DNA of 64,000 bases from Paracidovorax oryzae ATCC 19882 (GTDB lineage Bacteria > Pseudomonadota > Gammaproteobacteria > Burkholderiales > Burkholderiaceae_C). This document shows, one piece after another, positions 52,349-63,111 of the stretch. Made by a program: the position numbers and the translations under genes. Where the stretch lies: assembly GCF_000687165.1 (NCBI RefSeq), contig NZ_JMKU01000001.1, positions 248,001-312,000 of the forward strand. The letters run 5' to 3'. Below the pieces are notes generated by a model. That model saw only the letters and a program-made list of their open reading frames with translations. It made no database searches and had not been told where the DNA came from. The stretch's first letter is position 1; the number at the start of each line of letters is the position of its first letter.

Positions 52349-53629
52349 TCAATGGAGCTTGAGCCGGCCGGACACGCGCTGCTGCAGCAGCCGTGCCAGG
52401 GCCAGCACCACCGTCTTGCCGGTGCCCAGGATGGCGCGGTGGTGGTTCAGGTGCAGGGAGATGTACATCCACTTGGCGATCAGGCCTTCGACGAAGAAGT
52501 TGCGGCCGCCCAGGCCGCCCATGAGGTTGCCGACCCCCTTGTTGTCGCCCAGCGAGACCAGCGAGCCGAAGTCCTTGTACACGAAGGGTTCCGTCACCTC
52601 CCGCTCGCGCAGCAGCGCACCGAGCACCTTCGCGAGGTAGTCCGCCTGCTGGTGGGCGGCCTGCGCGCGGGCGGGCACGGTCTTGCCATCGACCCACGGG
52701 CAGGCGGCGCAGTCGCCGAAGGCCAGCACGTCGGGCGCCGAGGTGCGCAGGCGGTCGTCCACGATGAACTGGTTGAGCCGGTTCACCTCCAGCCCCAGGC
52801 GGGCATTGCCCTCCGCCGCCTTGATGCCGGCGGCCCAGACCACCATGTCCGCAGGAATCTCTCCGTTGGGGGTGACCAGGGCGCCACGGCGGATCTCGGT
52901 CACGCGCGTGCCGGTGAGCACCTGCACCTGCTTGCGGCGCAGCGCCACTTCGGCCTGCGCGGAAATCTTCTCGGGCAGGCCGCCCAGGATGCGGCTGCCG
53001 CCTTCGACCAGGGTGATGTCCAGGCGAAAGCGCTGGCTGCTGCCCAGGCTTTCGAGCAGTTCGGCATAGGCCTCCAGCAATTCGGCGGACAGCTCCACGC
53101 CCGTCGCGCCCGCGCCCACGATGGCGATCGACAGCGCCCGGCTTTCGGAAAACGAGGCCCGCGCGCAGGCGCCCAGCCAGTCGGTATGGAAGCGCTGCGC
53201 ATCGCGCACGTTCTCGAGCAGGTAGGCATGCTCGATGCCGGGCGTGCCGAAAGCGTTGGAGCCGCTGCCGATGGCCAGCACCAGCCGGGTGTAGCTCACC
53301 GTGCGGCGCGGCACCAGCAGTTCGCCCTCGGCGTTGCGGATCTCGCCCAGCTCGATGGTCTTGCGCGCCGCGTCCAGCCCCACCAGGTCGCCGATGGCGA
53401 AGCCGAAATGGTTGCGCCGCGCCAGCACGGGGTAGGACAGCCCTTCCTGGTGGGCGTCCAGTGTGCCGGCGGCCACTTCGTGCAGGGTGGGCTTCCAGAT
53501 GTGGAAAGGCGAACGGTCCACCAGAAGCACGCGTTCGCGGCCCTGCTTCGCACCGAGGCTGCGCCCGAGGCGCGCCGCCAGTTCCAGCCCGCCGGCCCCG
53601 CCGCCCACGATCACGATGTCGGAATGCAT
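52349..53629 (-). CDS. ndh: NAD(P)/FAD-dependent oxidoreductase, type II NADH dehydrogenase
   Basis: Single-subunit, non-proton-pumping NADH:quinone oxidoreductase, 426 residues. The FAD site is IVIVGGGAGGLELAARLG at the N-terminus; the NADH site is IAIVGAGATGVELSAEL near the middle. LAFGDCAACPW with an AQAAHQQADYLAK stretch marks the FAD/quinone region, and the C-terminal amphipathic part (GLIAKWMYISLHLNHH) fits membrane attachment. Monocistronic; 36 nt separate its stop from the lipoprotein stop. Confidence 0.9.
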   Translation of the reverse strand: MHSDIVIVGGGAGGLELAARLGRSLGAKQGRERVLLVDRSPFHIWKPTLHEVAAGTLDAHQEGLSYPVLARRNHFGFAIGDLVGLDAARKTIELGEIRNAEGELLVPRRTVSYTRLVLAIGSGSNAFGTPGIEHAYLLENVRDAQRFHTDWLGACARASFSESRALSIAIVGAGATGVELSAELLEAYAELLESLGSSQRFRLDITLVEGGSRILGGLPEKISAQAEVALRRKQVQVLTGTRVTEIRRGALVTPNGEIPADMVVWAAGIKAAEGNARLGLEVNRLNQFIVDDRLRTSAPDVLAFGDCAACPWVDGKTVPARAQAAHQQADYLAKVLGALLREREVTEPFVYKDFGSLVSLGDNKGVGNLMGGLGGRNFFVEGLIAKWMYISLHLNHHRAILGTGKTVVLALARLLQQRVSGRLKLH

Positions 53630-53769
53630 ACCTGCTCCCCACTTCTTTGCAATCGGGAGAGTTTATGAGGGTTTCCCCGCAGATGAGAAACCAGTGACGA
53701 AAAAGGAAAAGACCAGCGCAGCCCAAGGATAGGCGCACTGGCCGGGGCTACAGCACAGCCTCCCCGAGA

Positions 53770-55101
53770 TCAGCCGTAGGTAGCGCGCTCGAATGCCTCG
53801 TAGCCGGCCATGAAAGGCGTCTCCACGAAGGGCAGCGACTGCGTCATGAAGAGGCCCGCAATCCCGGATTGGAGGTCGATCCAGTAATGCGAATTGCAGA
53901 CACCGGCCCATGCCACCGACCCCGCACGCCGCATGCCGGGTACGTTCTGCTCTACGCGCATGAAGCCGAAGCCATGGGTCTTGGGGATGCCAGCAAACGG
54001 CTTGAAATCGGCCGACAGCGGCGACGCCGAGATCAGGTCCTGAAAATTGAGGCCATCAGGCATCTGGTTCTTCAACATTTCTGCAGCAGCGGCTTCACTG
54101 ATCACTTTCTTGTCGCCCAGGCTGCCCCGGTTCAGGATCAGCCGCAGAAACTTCGCATAGTCGCGCGGCGTGGAATACAGCGCGTGGCCCATGCCGTACG
54201 AATCCGTCGTGGCCGGCGGGGCGAGCGGGAAGGCCCCGAACTTGCCATCGGCGCCGCGAAAGCTCACCGTGGCAAGGCGGCTCTTCATGTCATCGCGCAA
54301 GACCACATCGGTATCCCCCATGCCCAGCGGATCGAAGATGTTGGTGCGCAGGAAGTCCGCGATTTTCTGCCCGCTGACGCGCTCGACGACCAGACCCAGC
54401 CAGTCGATCGACACACCATAACCCCAGCGCGTGCCGGGGTCGGTCATCATCGGGTACTCGCTCAGCAGGGCCGCCTGGAGATTCGTGGATGCCAATATCC
54501 CGCGCCCTCCTGTGGCTTTGAGATAGGCCGCTTCGCCGGGTTGCCAGAACTCGTATTCCAGTCCCGAGGTGTGAGTCGCCAGGTGGCGGATCGTGGCCTG
54601 GGTTTTGGGTGCGCGGAACACGGGGCGACCGGAAGGGTCGTAGCCATCCAGCACCTTGACGCCGGCAAATGCGGGCAGCACCTTTTCCACCGGGGTGTCT
54701 ATCGACAGCAAGCCACGATCGATCAGGATCATGGCGGCCAGCGAACCGATGGCCTTGGTCGCCGAGAATATCGCCATCACGGTATCCAGATCCGCAGGCC
54801 GCCCGGTCGCGGCATTGCCCGCTGCGCCGCTGAACGGCGTTCCATCGGCGTTGACGACCATGCCCACCAGGAAGGGCGCCTGATTCCCGCTGACCGACCG
54901 GTCGAGCACCGCTTGCAGCGCGGCCTTTTTGCCCGCCACGTCGAGCCCGCTCCCGCCACCTCCGCCGCAGGCAGCAAGGGTCGAACCGGCCAAGGCTGTT
55001 CCGAGCAGGGTCCCGAAGCGCCGCCGTGAGAGCCCCAGGCCCACCGTGGCATCGACTGCCTGTTGCGGAGGAACGGTGGCTGTGCTGAATTTGCCATGCA
55101 T
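53770..55101 (-). CDS. Serine hydrolase of the beta-lactamase/class C esterase family, exported lipoprotein
   Basis: Family VIII esterase or DD-peptidase-like enzyme, 443 residues. A twin-arginine-like segment (SRRRFGTLLGTALAGS) runs into a lipobox, LAAC with C45, and a glycine run, so it is probably Tat-exported and lipid-anchored. The catalytic SxxK is S113-A-T-K116. YGVSID fits the Tyr motif and HGFGFM the third motif. The ATG chosen has GGAG 10 nt upstream; another ATG 21 nt earlier is in frame. It is divergent from an AraC regulator, its likely controller. The substrate (ester or lactam) is not readable. Confidence 0.88.
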   Translation of the reverse strand: MHGKFSTATVPPQQAVDATVGLGLSRRRFGTLLGTALAGSTLAACGGGGGSGLDVAGKKAALQAVLDRSVSGNQAPFLVGMVVNADGTPFSGAAGNAATGRPADLDTVMAIFSATKAIGSLAAMILIDRGLLSIDTPVEKVLPAFAGVKVLDGYDPSGRPVFRAPKTQATIRHLATHTSGLEYEFWQPGEAAYLKATGGRGILASTNLQAALLSEYPMMTDPGTRWGYGVSIDWLGLVVERVSGQKIADFLRTNIFDPLGMGDTDVVLRDDMKSRLATVSFRGADGKFGAFPLAPPATTDSYGMGHALYSTPRDYAKFLRLILNRGSLGDKKVISEAAAAEMLKNQMPDGLNFQDLISASPLSADFKPFAGIPKTHGFGFMRVEQNVPGMRRAGSVAWAGVCNSHYWIDLQSGIAGLFMTQSLPFVETPFMAGYEAFERATYG

Positions 55102-55121
55102 GTTGTCTGTCTCCAAAGTCA

Positions 55122-55161
55122 TTGTTCGAGCACCGAAAAGTGCGGGAACCACTTTGTTCGA
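55122..55161. promoter_or_regulatory. Direct repeat in the esterase-AraC divergent region
   Basis: Two copies of TTGTTCGA (55122-55129 and 55154-55161) lie 32 bp apart, about three helical turns, on the same face of the DNA. Direct half-sites suit an AraC-type monomer pair, though 32 bp is wider than the usual 21 bp. Confidence 0.3.
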
Positions 55162-55289
55162 CTCCGGGCGTTCAGAACCGGCGCCGTGTGCCATTTTTCT
55201 GGCCACTGGGTGCCAGGCAGAACGGTTGCGGCGGGTTTGAGGGCATACCCCGATTCCTCGGGCCAGTCCGTGGACCGACAGTGGCCTCC

Positions 55290-56234
55290 ATGACCGCAGA
55301 TCAACGGTTTCAACTTTGGTCCACCGATGATGTCGACCCCAGGCGCCGGCTCGAATACTGGATAGATTCGATCTGCCACTTCTATCTGGAAATGAGTTCG
55401 ATGCCGGACCTGGATGATGGCTTCTTTGGCCGCATCGAACTGTTCGCACTGGAATGCATCACGCCGACGCGTGCGACCGGCGCCGCGCAGTCGATCCGGC
55501 GAAATCGGCTGGATATCGAGCGCTCCGAGCGGAACTCCTACTACCTGATCTCACAGGAAAGCAGCGCCTGGCGCATCCTGCACGCGGGGCAGGATCGTCT
55601 CGTGCAGCCCGGGGAGTCGGTGTTGGTGGACTCACGCCTCCAGTACGAATTCCAGTTTCCGGCGGGTCTGGATGTGCTTTCGACGGCTTTGCCCGTGGGG
55701 TGGGTGGAGCGGTGGTTGCCGGCACCGTCGAAGATGCTGGCAATACCACTGCAAGGCCAGCACGGCTGGGGCATGGCCTTGCGTGGCATGCGCCAAGCCC
55801 TTGAACCATCTGCCTTGACGGGGCTGTCCCTTCAACCCCGATCCGCCGAAGACCAATTGGGCTTGCTGCTGGGGCTGGCCAGCGGCCAGCTGGGCGAAGC
55901 GCCCGCGCGGGCCGATGCCATCGTGGCGCGCTGCGAGGCACGCATGCGGGAACGCCTGTCCGAGCCGGGGCTGACCGCCGAAGACATCGCAAAGGATGCC
56001 GGCACCTCCTTGCGAAATCTGCACCGGGCGTTCGCATCCCAGAGGCGAACCTTTGCCAGCAGTCTGCGGACGATGCGTCTTGCAGAGGCGGCACGGATGC
56101 TGGCTGACTCCCGTTTCAGCCGCGTCACGATCGGCGAGATCGCGCGCCGGTGCGGCTGCATGGAACCCTCGCATTTCACGCGCCATTTCCGTCATAGCTA
56201 CAAGATCAGTCCCAAGGCCTTTAGAGACCGGTGA
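55290..56234 (+). CDS. AraC-family transcriptional regulator
   Basis: Regulator of 314 residues. The N-terminal 200 residues form a cupin-like sensing domain of the AraC_binding_2 (FeaR/NahR-like) type, with RNSYYLISQESSAWRILHAG and QPGESVLVDSRLQYEFQFP. The C-terminal 100 residues carry two helix-turn-helix motifs (LTAEDIAKDAGTSLRNLHRAF and ARRCGCMEPSHFTRHFRHSYKISPKAFR). Divergent from the exported hydrolase gene, which it probably activates. The start is the ATG after GGCCTCC; the longer frame upstream overlaps the hydrolase promoter. Codon use looks slightly less GC-biased than that of neighbours, judged by eye. Confidence 0.9.
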   Translation: MTADQRFQLWSTDDVDPRRRLEYWIDSICHFYLEMSSMPDLDDGFFGRIELFALECITPTRATGAAQSIRRNRLDIERSERNSYYLISQESSAWRILHAGQDRLVQPGESVLVDSRLQYEFQFPAGLDVLSTALPVGWVERWLPAPSKMLAIPLQGQHGWGMALRGMRQALEPSALTGLSLQPRSAEDQLGLLLGLASGQLGEAPARADAIVARCEARMRERLSEPGLTAEDIAKDAGTSLRNLHRAFASQRRTFASSLRTMRLAEAARMLADSRFSRVTIGEIARRCGCMEPSHFTRHFRHSYKISPKAFRDR

Positions 56235-56391
56235 CCGAAGGGCAATCCAACCGGTGAAGCCATCGCCCCATGTCAGCGCACCAACCCGCGGGGCAGCGGC
56301 ACGGTCCTGCCATTGAGGTTCGACCGGCCCGACTGCAACTGGACGGTGCTGGCAAGGTCAGCAGCTTCACCCACGGGGCCTGCCCCCATGG

Positions 56392-56426
56392 AAAAAGCCC
56401 GCCGCCTGTGACCAGGCGCGGGCTTT
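56392..56426 (-). terminator. Terminator of katG
   Basis: A long stem (GCCCG-C-CGCCTG with CAGGCG-CGGGC, interrupted by one bulged base) and a 4-nt loop are followed on the minus strand by five T residues. It lies 43 nt past the katG stop. Confidence 0.8.
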
Positions 56427-56469
56427 GCAGAGGACGGCGGCCCAGGCAGCCGCATCAGCAGATCATGGG

Positions 56470-58734
<2,265 letters not shown>

Positions 58735-58758
58735 CTATGGGGAAAGCATCGAAAGTGA

Positions 58759-58772
58759 AAATCAATTGATTT
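58759..58772. promoter_or_regulatory. 14-bp palindrome in the katG promoter region
   Basis: AAATCAATTGATTT is perfectly self-complementary and sits about 60 bp upstream of the katG start, in the most AT-rich stretch of this part of the window. It could be an operator; the binding protein is not known. Confidence 0.35.
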
Positions 58773-58912
58773 CATACTTTTGATAGCTTTTTAAAACCAT
58801 CCCATCCCACTCCAGCTCTCGGCCCTCTTCCCTGCCCTTTCCACTTTCACCGTGGCGCGCCGGTAACCGCTGCGCAGGTGCCGTCTCCGGGGCGCCTGCG
58901 CCGGCCCGCCGT

Positions 58913-59842
58913 TCAGCGCGGCCCGGCGATCGACCGGTGCAGCGGCAAGCCGGGCGACTCCATGGTGGTGCGCAGGATGCGGCCATGCGTGGAATCCGTC
59001 ACGTAGAGCGTGCGCCGGTCCTCGCCGCCGTAGGCGAGATTGGTGGTGGAACTGCCGGGAATGCCGCGCAGCACCCATTCGGGTTCGGCGCGCCCGTTGA
59101 GTACCCACACCACGCCCAGGCCCGGGTTCGCGACGAGCAACCGCCCCTGCCCGTCCACGGCCAGGCCGTCCGGGCCGCTGGGGCCGTAGGACGTGAAGAA
59201 CTGGCTCACCTTGGCCACGCTGCCATCGGGCAGCAACGGCACGCGCCAGACGCAGTTGCCGCGCGTGACGGCGAGATAGAGCACGCGGCCGTCGGGGGAG
59301 AGCGCCACGCCGTTGGGACTGGGCACGTTGTGCAGCAGCAGGTCGAGCTGGCCGTTGGGGCGCAGGCGGTAGAGGCGCCCGGACGGGTCGTGCAGGCCGC
59401 TCTGCCCCTGGTCGGTGAAGTAGAGATTGCCTTCGGCGTCGAAGACCAGGTCGTTCACGCCCTTGAAGCGCTCGCTGTTGCGGCGCTGCAGGTACGGCGA
59501 CACACGGCCGGTGGCGACGTCCAGGCGCATCAGCCCGTTCTTGTAGTCGGTGATGAGCAGCGTGCCGGCATCGAGGAACTTCATGCCGTTGGGCTCGCCG
59601 TCGTATTCGGCCACGAGGCTCCAGGCGCCCTGCAGGTCGATGCGGAAGATGCGGCCCCAGGGAATGTCGCTCACGTAGAGGTTGCCGGCGTCGTCGAAGA
59701 CCGGGCCTTCGAGGAACGAGTCGGTGACCGTGCCGCCGCGGTTGGCGTCGGCCCAGTCGCTGCGCTCGGGGCGGCGCAGGGACGCGGGCATGGCCGTGAA
59801 GGTTTCCAGGTCACGGATCTGGGGGGCTTGCAGCAGGAACAT
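58913..59842 (-). CDS. SMP-30/gluconolactonase-family lactonase
   Basis: Six-bladed beta-propeller hydrolase, 309 residues, of the SMP-30/LRE group, which open sugar-acid lactones. Recognisable blade motifs: FLEGPVFDDAGNLYVSDIPWGRIFRID (metal-binding Glu), FKGVNDLVFDAEGNLYFTDQG, SPNGVALSPDGRVLYLAVT (Asn ligand) and SGPDGLAVDGQGRLLVAN (Asp ligand). It is cytosolic, with no signal peptide. Last gene of the minus-strand cluster with a COG3618-type amidohydrolase, two TctC binding proteins and a 2-hydroxyacid dehydrogenase. The lactone cannot be identified from sequence. Confidence 0.9.
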   Translation of the reverse strand: MFLLQAPQIRDLETFTAMPASLRRPERSDWADANRGGTVTDSFLEGPVFDDAGNLYVSDIPWGRIFRIDLQGAWSLVAEYDGEPNGMKFLDAGTLLITDYKNGLMRLDVATGRVSPYLQRRNSERFKGVNDLVFDAEGNLYFTDQGQSGLHDPSGRLYRLRPNGQLDLLLHNVPSPNGVALSPDGRVLYLAVTRGNCVWRVPLLPDGSVAKVSQFFTSYGPSGPDGLAVDGQGRLLVANPGLGVVWVLNGRAEPEWVLRGIPGSSTTNLAYGGEDRRTLYVTDSTHGRILRTTMESPGLPLHRSIAGPR

Positions 59843-59913
59843 GGAACGGTTCGCTTTCCTTGGAAATCGTCGGTGTTGGGATCGGGGTCGATCGGCCCGC
59901 AGGCGCGCGGCGC

Positions 59914-60816
59914 TCAGGTTTGAACGCCAAGGCCGTAGAGCCGCGCGGGGTTGTCCACCAGGATGGCGTCCATGGCGGCGTCCGAGCCCGCCCAGGCCCG
60001 CAGCAGGTCCACCAGCGCCGCATCGTCCACGGTGCCGGGCGCCTCGGTGGTGTGCGGCCAGTCGCTGCCCCACACCAGCCGCTGCGGCGCGGCCTGCACG
60101 AGCGCGCGCCCCAGGGGAAGCGTATCGCCGTATCCGGGGCCGTGCACCGCGGAGCGCATATAGGCGCCCGAGAGCTTGACCCAGGTATTGCCGGCGTCCA
60201 GCAGCCGGCGCAGCACGGTGTACGCCGGGGCCGCGGTGCCTTCTGCCGGATCGATGCGCCCCAGGTGATCGATGACCAGCGGCACGGGCAAGGACTGCAG
60301 CAGCGGCTCCATCGCGACGATCTGCTCCGGCTGCGCGAACACCTGGATGTGCCAGCCCACGCAATGGGGATGGCGGGCCACCTGCCGCGCCAGGCCGGCC
60401 AGCATGCCGGGCGTGGTCTCGCCCCAGGACTGCGGGGAGACGAAGTTGACGCGCAGCCCCCGCACCCGGCGCGCCGCCAGGCGGGCCAGTTCGGCATCGG
60501 AAACGCCCTGCCCGACCACGGCCACGCCCCGCGCGCCCTCGCCCAGCTGGTCCAGTGCATCGAGCGTGCAGGCATTGTCGGTGCCGTAGGTGGACGGCGT
60601 GACCACCACCGCGCGCGACGTGCCCAGGCGCCGCTGCAGCCGGCGGTACGCGGCCACCGGCGCATCGGGTGGCGTGCGGGGCCAATGCGGCGACGGCGCG
60701 AAGCGCCGGTCGAAGACGTGCATGTGGCTGTCGCAGGCCAGCGCGGGCAGCACGCGCGACGGCCGTTTCACGCCCACCGAATGGGGCACGGGTTCAGAAA
60801 GTTTGGGCAGGTTCAT
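59914..60816 (-). CDS. Amidohydrolase-family lactonase (COG3618; LigI/fuconolactonase-like)
   Basis: TIM-barrel hydrolase, 300 residues, in the COG3618 branch that includes 2-pyrone-4,6-dicarboxylate lactonase and L-fuconolactonase. The metal/substrate motifs are CDSHMHVFD near the N-terminus, VIDHLGR in the middle, and GSDWPHT near the C-terminus. STYGTDNACTLDAL is also typical. It lies 71 nt upstream of the SMP-30 gene in the same direction. Which lactone it opens is not known; two lactonases of unrelated fold in one cluster suggest consecutive or isomeric substrates. Confidence 0.87.
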   Translation of the reverse strand: MNLPKLSEPVPHSVGVKRPSRVLPALACDSHMHVFDRRFAPSPHWPRTPPDAPVAAYRRLQRRLGTSRAVVVTPSTYGTDNACTLDALDQLGEGARGVAVVGQGVSDAELARLAARRVRGLRVNFVSPQSWGETTPGMLAGLARQVARHPHCVGWHIQVFAQPEQIVAMEPLLQSLPVPLVIDHLGRIDPAEGTAAPAYTVLRRLLDAGNTWVKLSGAYMRSAVHGPGYGDTLPLGRALVQAAPQRLVWGSDWPHTTEAPGTVDDAALVDLLRAWAGSDAAMDAILVDNPARLYGLGVQT

Positions 60817-60844
60817 CGTGTTTCATCGTCGGTCCGCCGCGGGC

Positions 60845-60998
60845 GAGCCCTGGGCGCGGCCCCTGCACAGGCGCGGCCCAGGCCAGCAGACGCCGCGCAA
60901 GGGCCGCCCCGCCGCGCTGGCGTCGTCCCCCTTCCCGCATCGCGCAGCGAGGCGAGAGAAGGGGGAAGGCGCAACGCGCCTCAGGGGGTTGCTCCAGA
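60845..60998. repeat. Candidate dispersed intergenic repeat with hairpins
   Basis: The 183-bp gap between the first TctC gene and the amidohydrolase contains an 8-bp inverted repeat, CCCCCTTC/GAAGGGGG (60927-60934 and 60958-60965), and a small hairpin GGCGC-AAC-GCGCC (60968-60980). GC-rich intergenic elements of this look recur in Comamonadaceae genomes; I recognise the style but could not compare copies. Confidence 0.4.
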
Positions 60999-60999
60999 T

Positions 61000-61956
61000 C
61001 TAGTCGAGTTTGATGTTGCCCTTGCGCACCACCTCGCCCCACTTCGCATCTTCCTTCTTCAGGAAGGTGGCGAACTCGGCCGGCGTGGAGCCGATGGGCT
61101 GCGCGCCCAGGTCGGTCAGTCGCTGGCGCACCTCGTCTTCCTTGAGCACCTCGGCCAGCGCCTGCTGCAGTTGCGCAGCGACGGGCGCAGGCGTGCCGGC
61201 GGGCAGGAACATGCCGTTCCATTCGTAGGCCTCGTATCCGGGAATGGCGGCTTCGGCCACGGTGGGCACCTCGGGCAGGCGCCTGGAGCGCTCGGGCGCG
61301 GACACGGCCAGTGCCCGCAGCTTGCCTCCCGTTATCAGCGGATATGTGGCTGCGACGGTGCCGAACATGAAATCCACCTGCCCGCCCATCACGTCCGCGA
61401 TCGCCGGGCCGCCGCTCTTGTAGGGGACATGCACCATGTCCAGGCCCAATTGCTGGCGGAACAGTTCCGCCGCCAGGCGCTGCACCGTGCCGCTGCCGCC
61501 CGAGGCGAAGTTGAGCTTGCCGGGCTGCGCCTTGGCGCGGGCGACCAGGTCGTCCACGGTCCTGAGGGGCGAATCGGCCTTGACGATCAGCACGTTGGGT
61601 GCGAGCAGCACCAGCGACAGCGGCTGCAGCGCGGTGCTCGCATACGGCATCCTGGGGAACAGGTGCGGGTTGATGGAGTACGGCGTGGCGTCGTAGAGCA
61701 TGGTGTACCCGTCGGCCGGCGCCTTGGCCACGAAGCTCGCGCCGATGGTCCCGCTCGCGCCGGCCTTGTTGTCCACGATCACGCTGGTGCCCAGCCTGGC
61801 GCCCATGCGGGTGGCGATCACGCGTGCCACCGCATCGGCCGCGCCGCCCGGGGCATAGGGCACGACGATGGTGACCGGCCGTTCCGGGAAGGCGGCATGG
61901 GCCAGGCCCGCAGCGAGGGCGACGGCGGCGACAAGGGGCTTGATGAAACGGTGCAT
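61000..61956 (-). CDS. TctC-family (Bug) tripartite tricarboxylate transporter receptor protein
   Basis: Periplasmic binding protein of the Bug/TctC family, 318 residues. The signal peptide (IKPLVAAVALAAGLAHA) is followed by the family opening FPERPVTIVVPYAPGGAADAVAR. VIVDNKAGASGTIGASFVAKAPADGYT, LNFASGGSGTVQRLAAELF and VPYKSGGPAIADVMGGQVDFMF line the ligand cleft. The ligand is usually a carboxylate. No tctA or tctB membrane gene is in the window, as is common for this expanded family in Burkholderiales. Second of two TctC genes here. Confidence 0.92.
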   Translation of the reverse strand: MHRFIKPLVAAVALAAGLAHAAFPERPVTIVVPYAPGGAADAVARVIATRMGARLGTSVIVDNKAGASGTIGASFVAKAPADGYTMLYDATPYSINPHLFPRMPYASTALQPLSLVLLAPNVLIVKADSPLRTVDDLVARAKAQPGKLNFASGGSGTVQRLAAELFRQQLGLDMVHVPYKSGGPAIADVMGGQVDFMFGTVAATYPLITGGKLRALAVSAPERSRRLPEVPTVAEAAIPGYEAYEWNGMFLPAGTPAPVAAQLQQALAEVLKEDEVRQRLTDLGAQPIGSTPAEFATFLKKEDAKWGEVVRKGNIKLD

Positions 61957-61993
61957 GGTGTCTCCTTGCGGTGGTGTTTTCCGTGAGCTGCGC

Positions 61994-63013
61994 TCATTCA
62001 GCTTTCAGGTCCAGGTCCTTGGCGATCTGCGTGTAGGTGGCGACTTCGCGTTCGACCTGCGCGGCGAAGGCCGTGCCGCAGGTGGAGTCGGCATCGAGCC
62101 CCAGGCCGCGCAGCTTCTCCGCCGCAGCGGCGCTGCCCGCGAACTCGCGCGCCACTTTCTCCAGTTGCTGCGCGATGGGTTCGGGCAGGCCGGCGGGCGC
62201 CAGCACCCCGTACCACGCATCGGCGGAGTAGTTGCCGCCGCCGGCTTCGGCGAACGTGGGCACGTCGGGCAGCAGCGACGAGCGCCTGGGCGACGCCACG
62301 GCCAGGGCCGCCAGCTTGCCGCTCCGGATCTGCGGCAGCACCGAGCCCAGCGTGGCGAACGAGCTGTCGAGCTGGCCGCCCATCAGGTCCGTGACCACGG
62401 GCGCGGCGCCCTTGTAGGGCACGTGGTTGAGTTTCAGTCCATTGGCCCGGGCGAACATCTCGGTGGCGAAGTGCCCGGAGCTGCCCACGCCCGCGGTGCC
62501 CGCCGTGACGCGGCCCGGCTCCTGGCGGGCGCGGGCCATGTAGTCGGCCAGCGTCTTCACGGGCAGGCCCTGCCCCACCACCAGTACCGTGGGGCTGGTC
62601 GCCACGGTGCACAGCGGCTTGAAGGACTTCACCGCGTCGAACTTCACCCGCCCGCTGTAGAGGCCCGGGATCATCGTGTGGTTGGTGGCGCCGAAGAGCA
62701 GCGTGTAGCCATCCGCCGGCGCGCTGGCCACGGCCTGTGCGGCCAGGATGGTGTTGGCTCCGGGCTTGTTGTCGATGATGAACGGCTGGCCCAGCGTGCG
62801 GCTGGCATGGTCGGCGAAGGCGCGCGCCACCACATCGGTGGGACCGCCGGCCGCGAAGCCCACGACCAGCTTGACAGGCTTGGCGGGATAGGCGCCTGCC
62901 TGCGCGAGGCAGGCGGCCGAGGCGGCAAAAAGCGTGGCGGCCAGGGCCTTGGGAACGAGAGCAGTGAAGCGAACCGGCGTGGGTCGCCCCGTGCCTGCAG
63001 AAATGGAATGCAT
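61994..63013 (-). CDS. TctC-family (Bug) receptor protein, second copy
   Basis: A 339-residue homologue of the neighbouring TctC protein; the two start alike but differ widely. The signal peptide (ALVPKALAATLFAASAACLAQA) precedes YPAKPVKLVVGFAAGGPTDVVAR. VTAGTAGVGSSGHFATEMF and VPYKGAAPVVTDLMGGQLD match the family cleft loops. The start is the second of two close ATGs: it lies 8 nt after AGGAG, whereas the first lies only 2 nt after it. It is upstream of the other TctC gene with a 37-nt gap, so the two are co-transcribed. Confidence 0.92.
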   Translation of the reverse strand: MHSISAGTGRPTPVRFTALVPKALAATLFAASAACLAQAGAYPAKPVKLVVGFAAGGPTDVVARAFADHASRTLGQPFIIDNKPGANTILAAQAVASAPADGYTLLFGATNHTMIPGLYSGRVKFDAVKSFKPLCTVATSPTVLVVGQGLPVKTLADYMARARQEPGRVTAGTAGVGSSGHFATEMFARANGLKLNHVPYKGAAPVVTDLMGGQLDSSFATLGSVLPQIRSGKLAALAVASPRRSSLLPDVPTFAEAGGGNYSADAWYGVLAPAGLPEPIAQQLEKVAREFAGSAAAAEKLRGLGLDADSTCGTAFAAQVEREVATYTQIAKDLDLKAE

Positions 63014-63074
63014 GCGCATGTCTCCTGTCATGGGCCGCGTCGCGCGCAGCCTCGTTGGATGAATGGTCGCTGGC

Positions 63075-63104
63075 GCAGGGCACGGCCACGCAGCCGTGCC
63101 CTGC
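63075..63104 (-). other. 12-bp intercistronic hairpin
   Basis: A perfect stem GCAGGGCACGGC/GCCGTGCCCTGC (63075-63086 and 63093-63104) with a 6-nt loop lies between the dehydrogenase stop and the TctC start. No T-run follows on either strand, so it is more likely an mRNA-stability or partial-termination element than a full terminator. Confidence 0.5.
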
Positions 63105-63111
63105 CCTTCGG

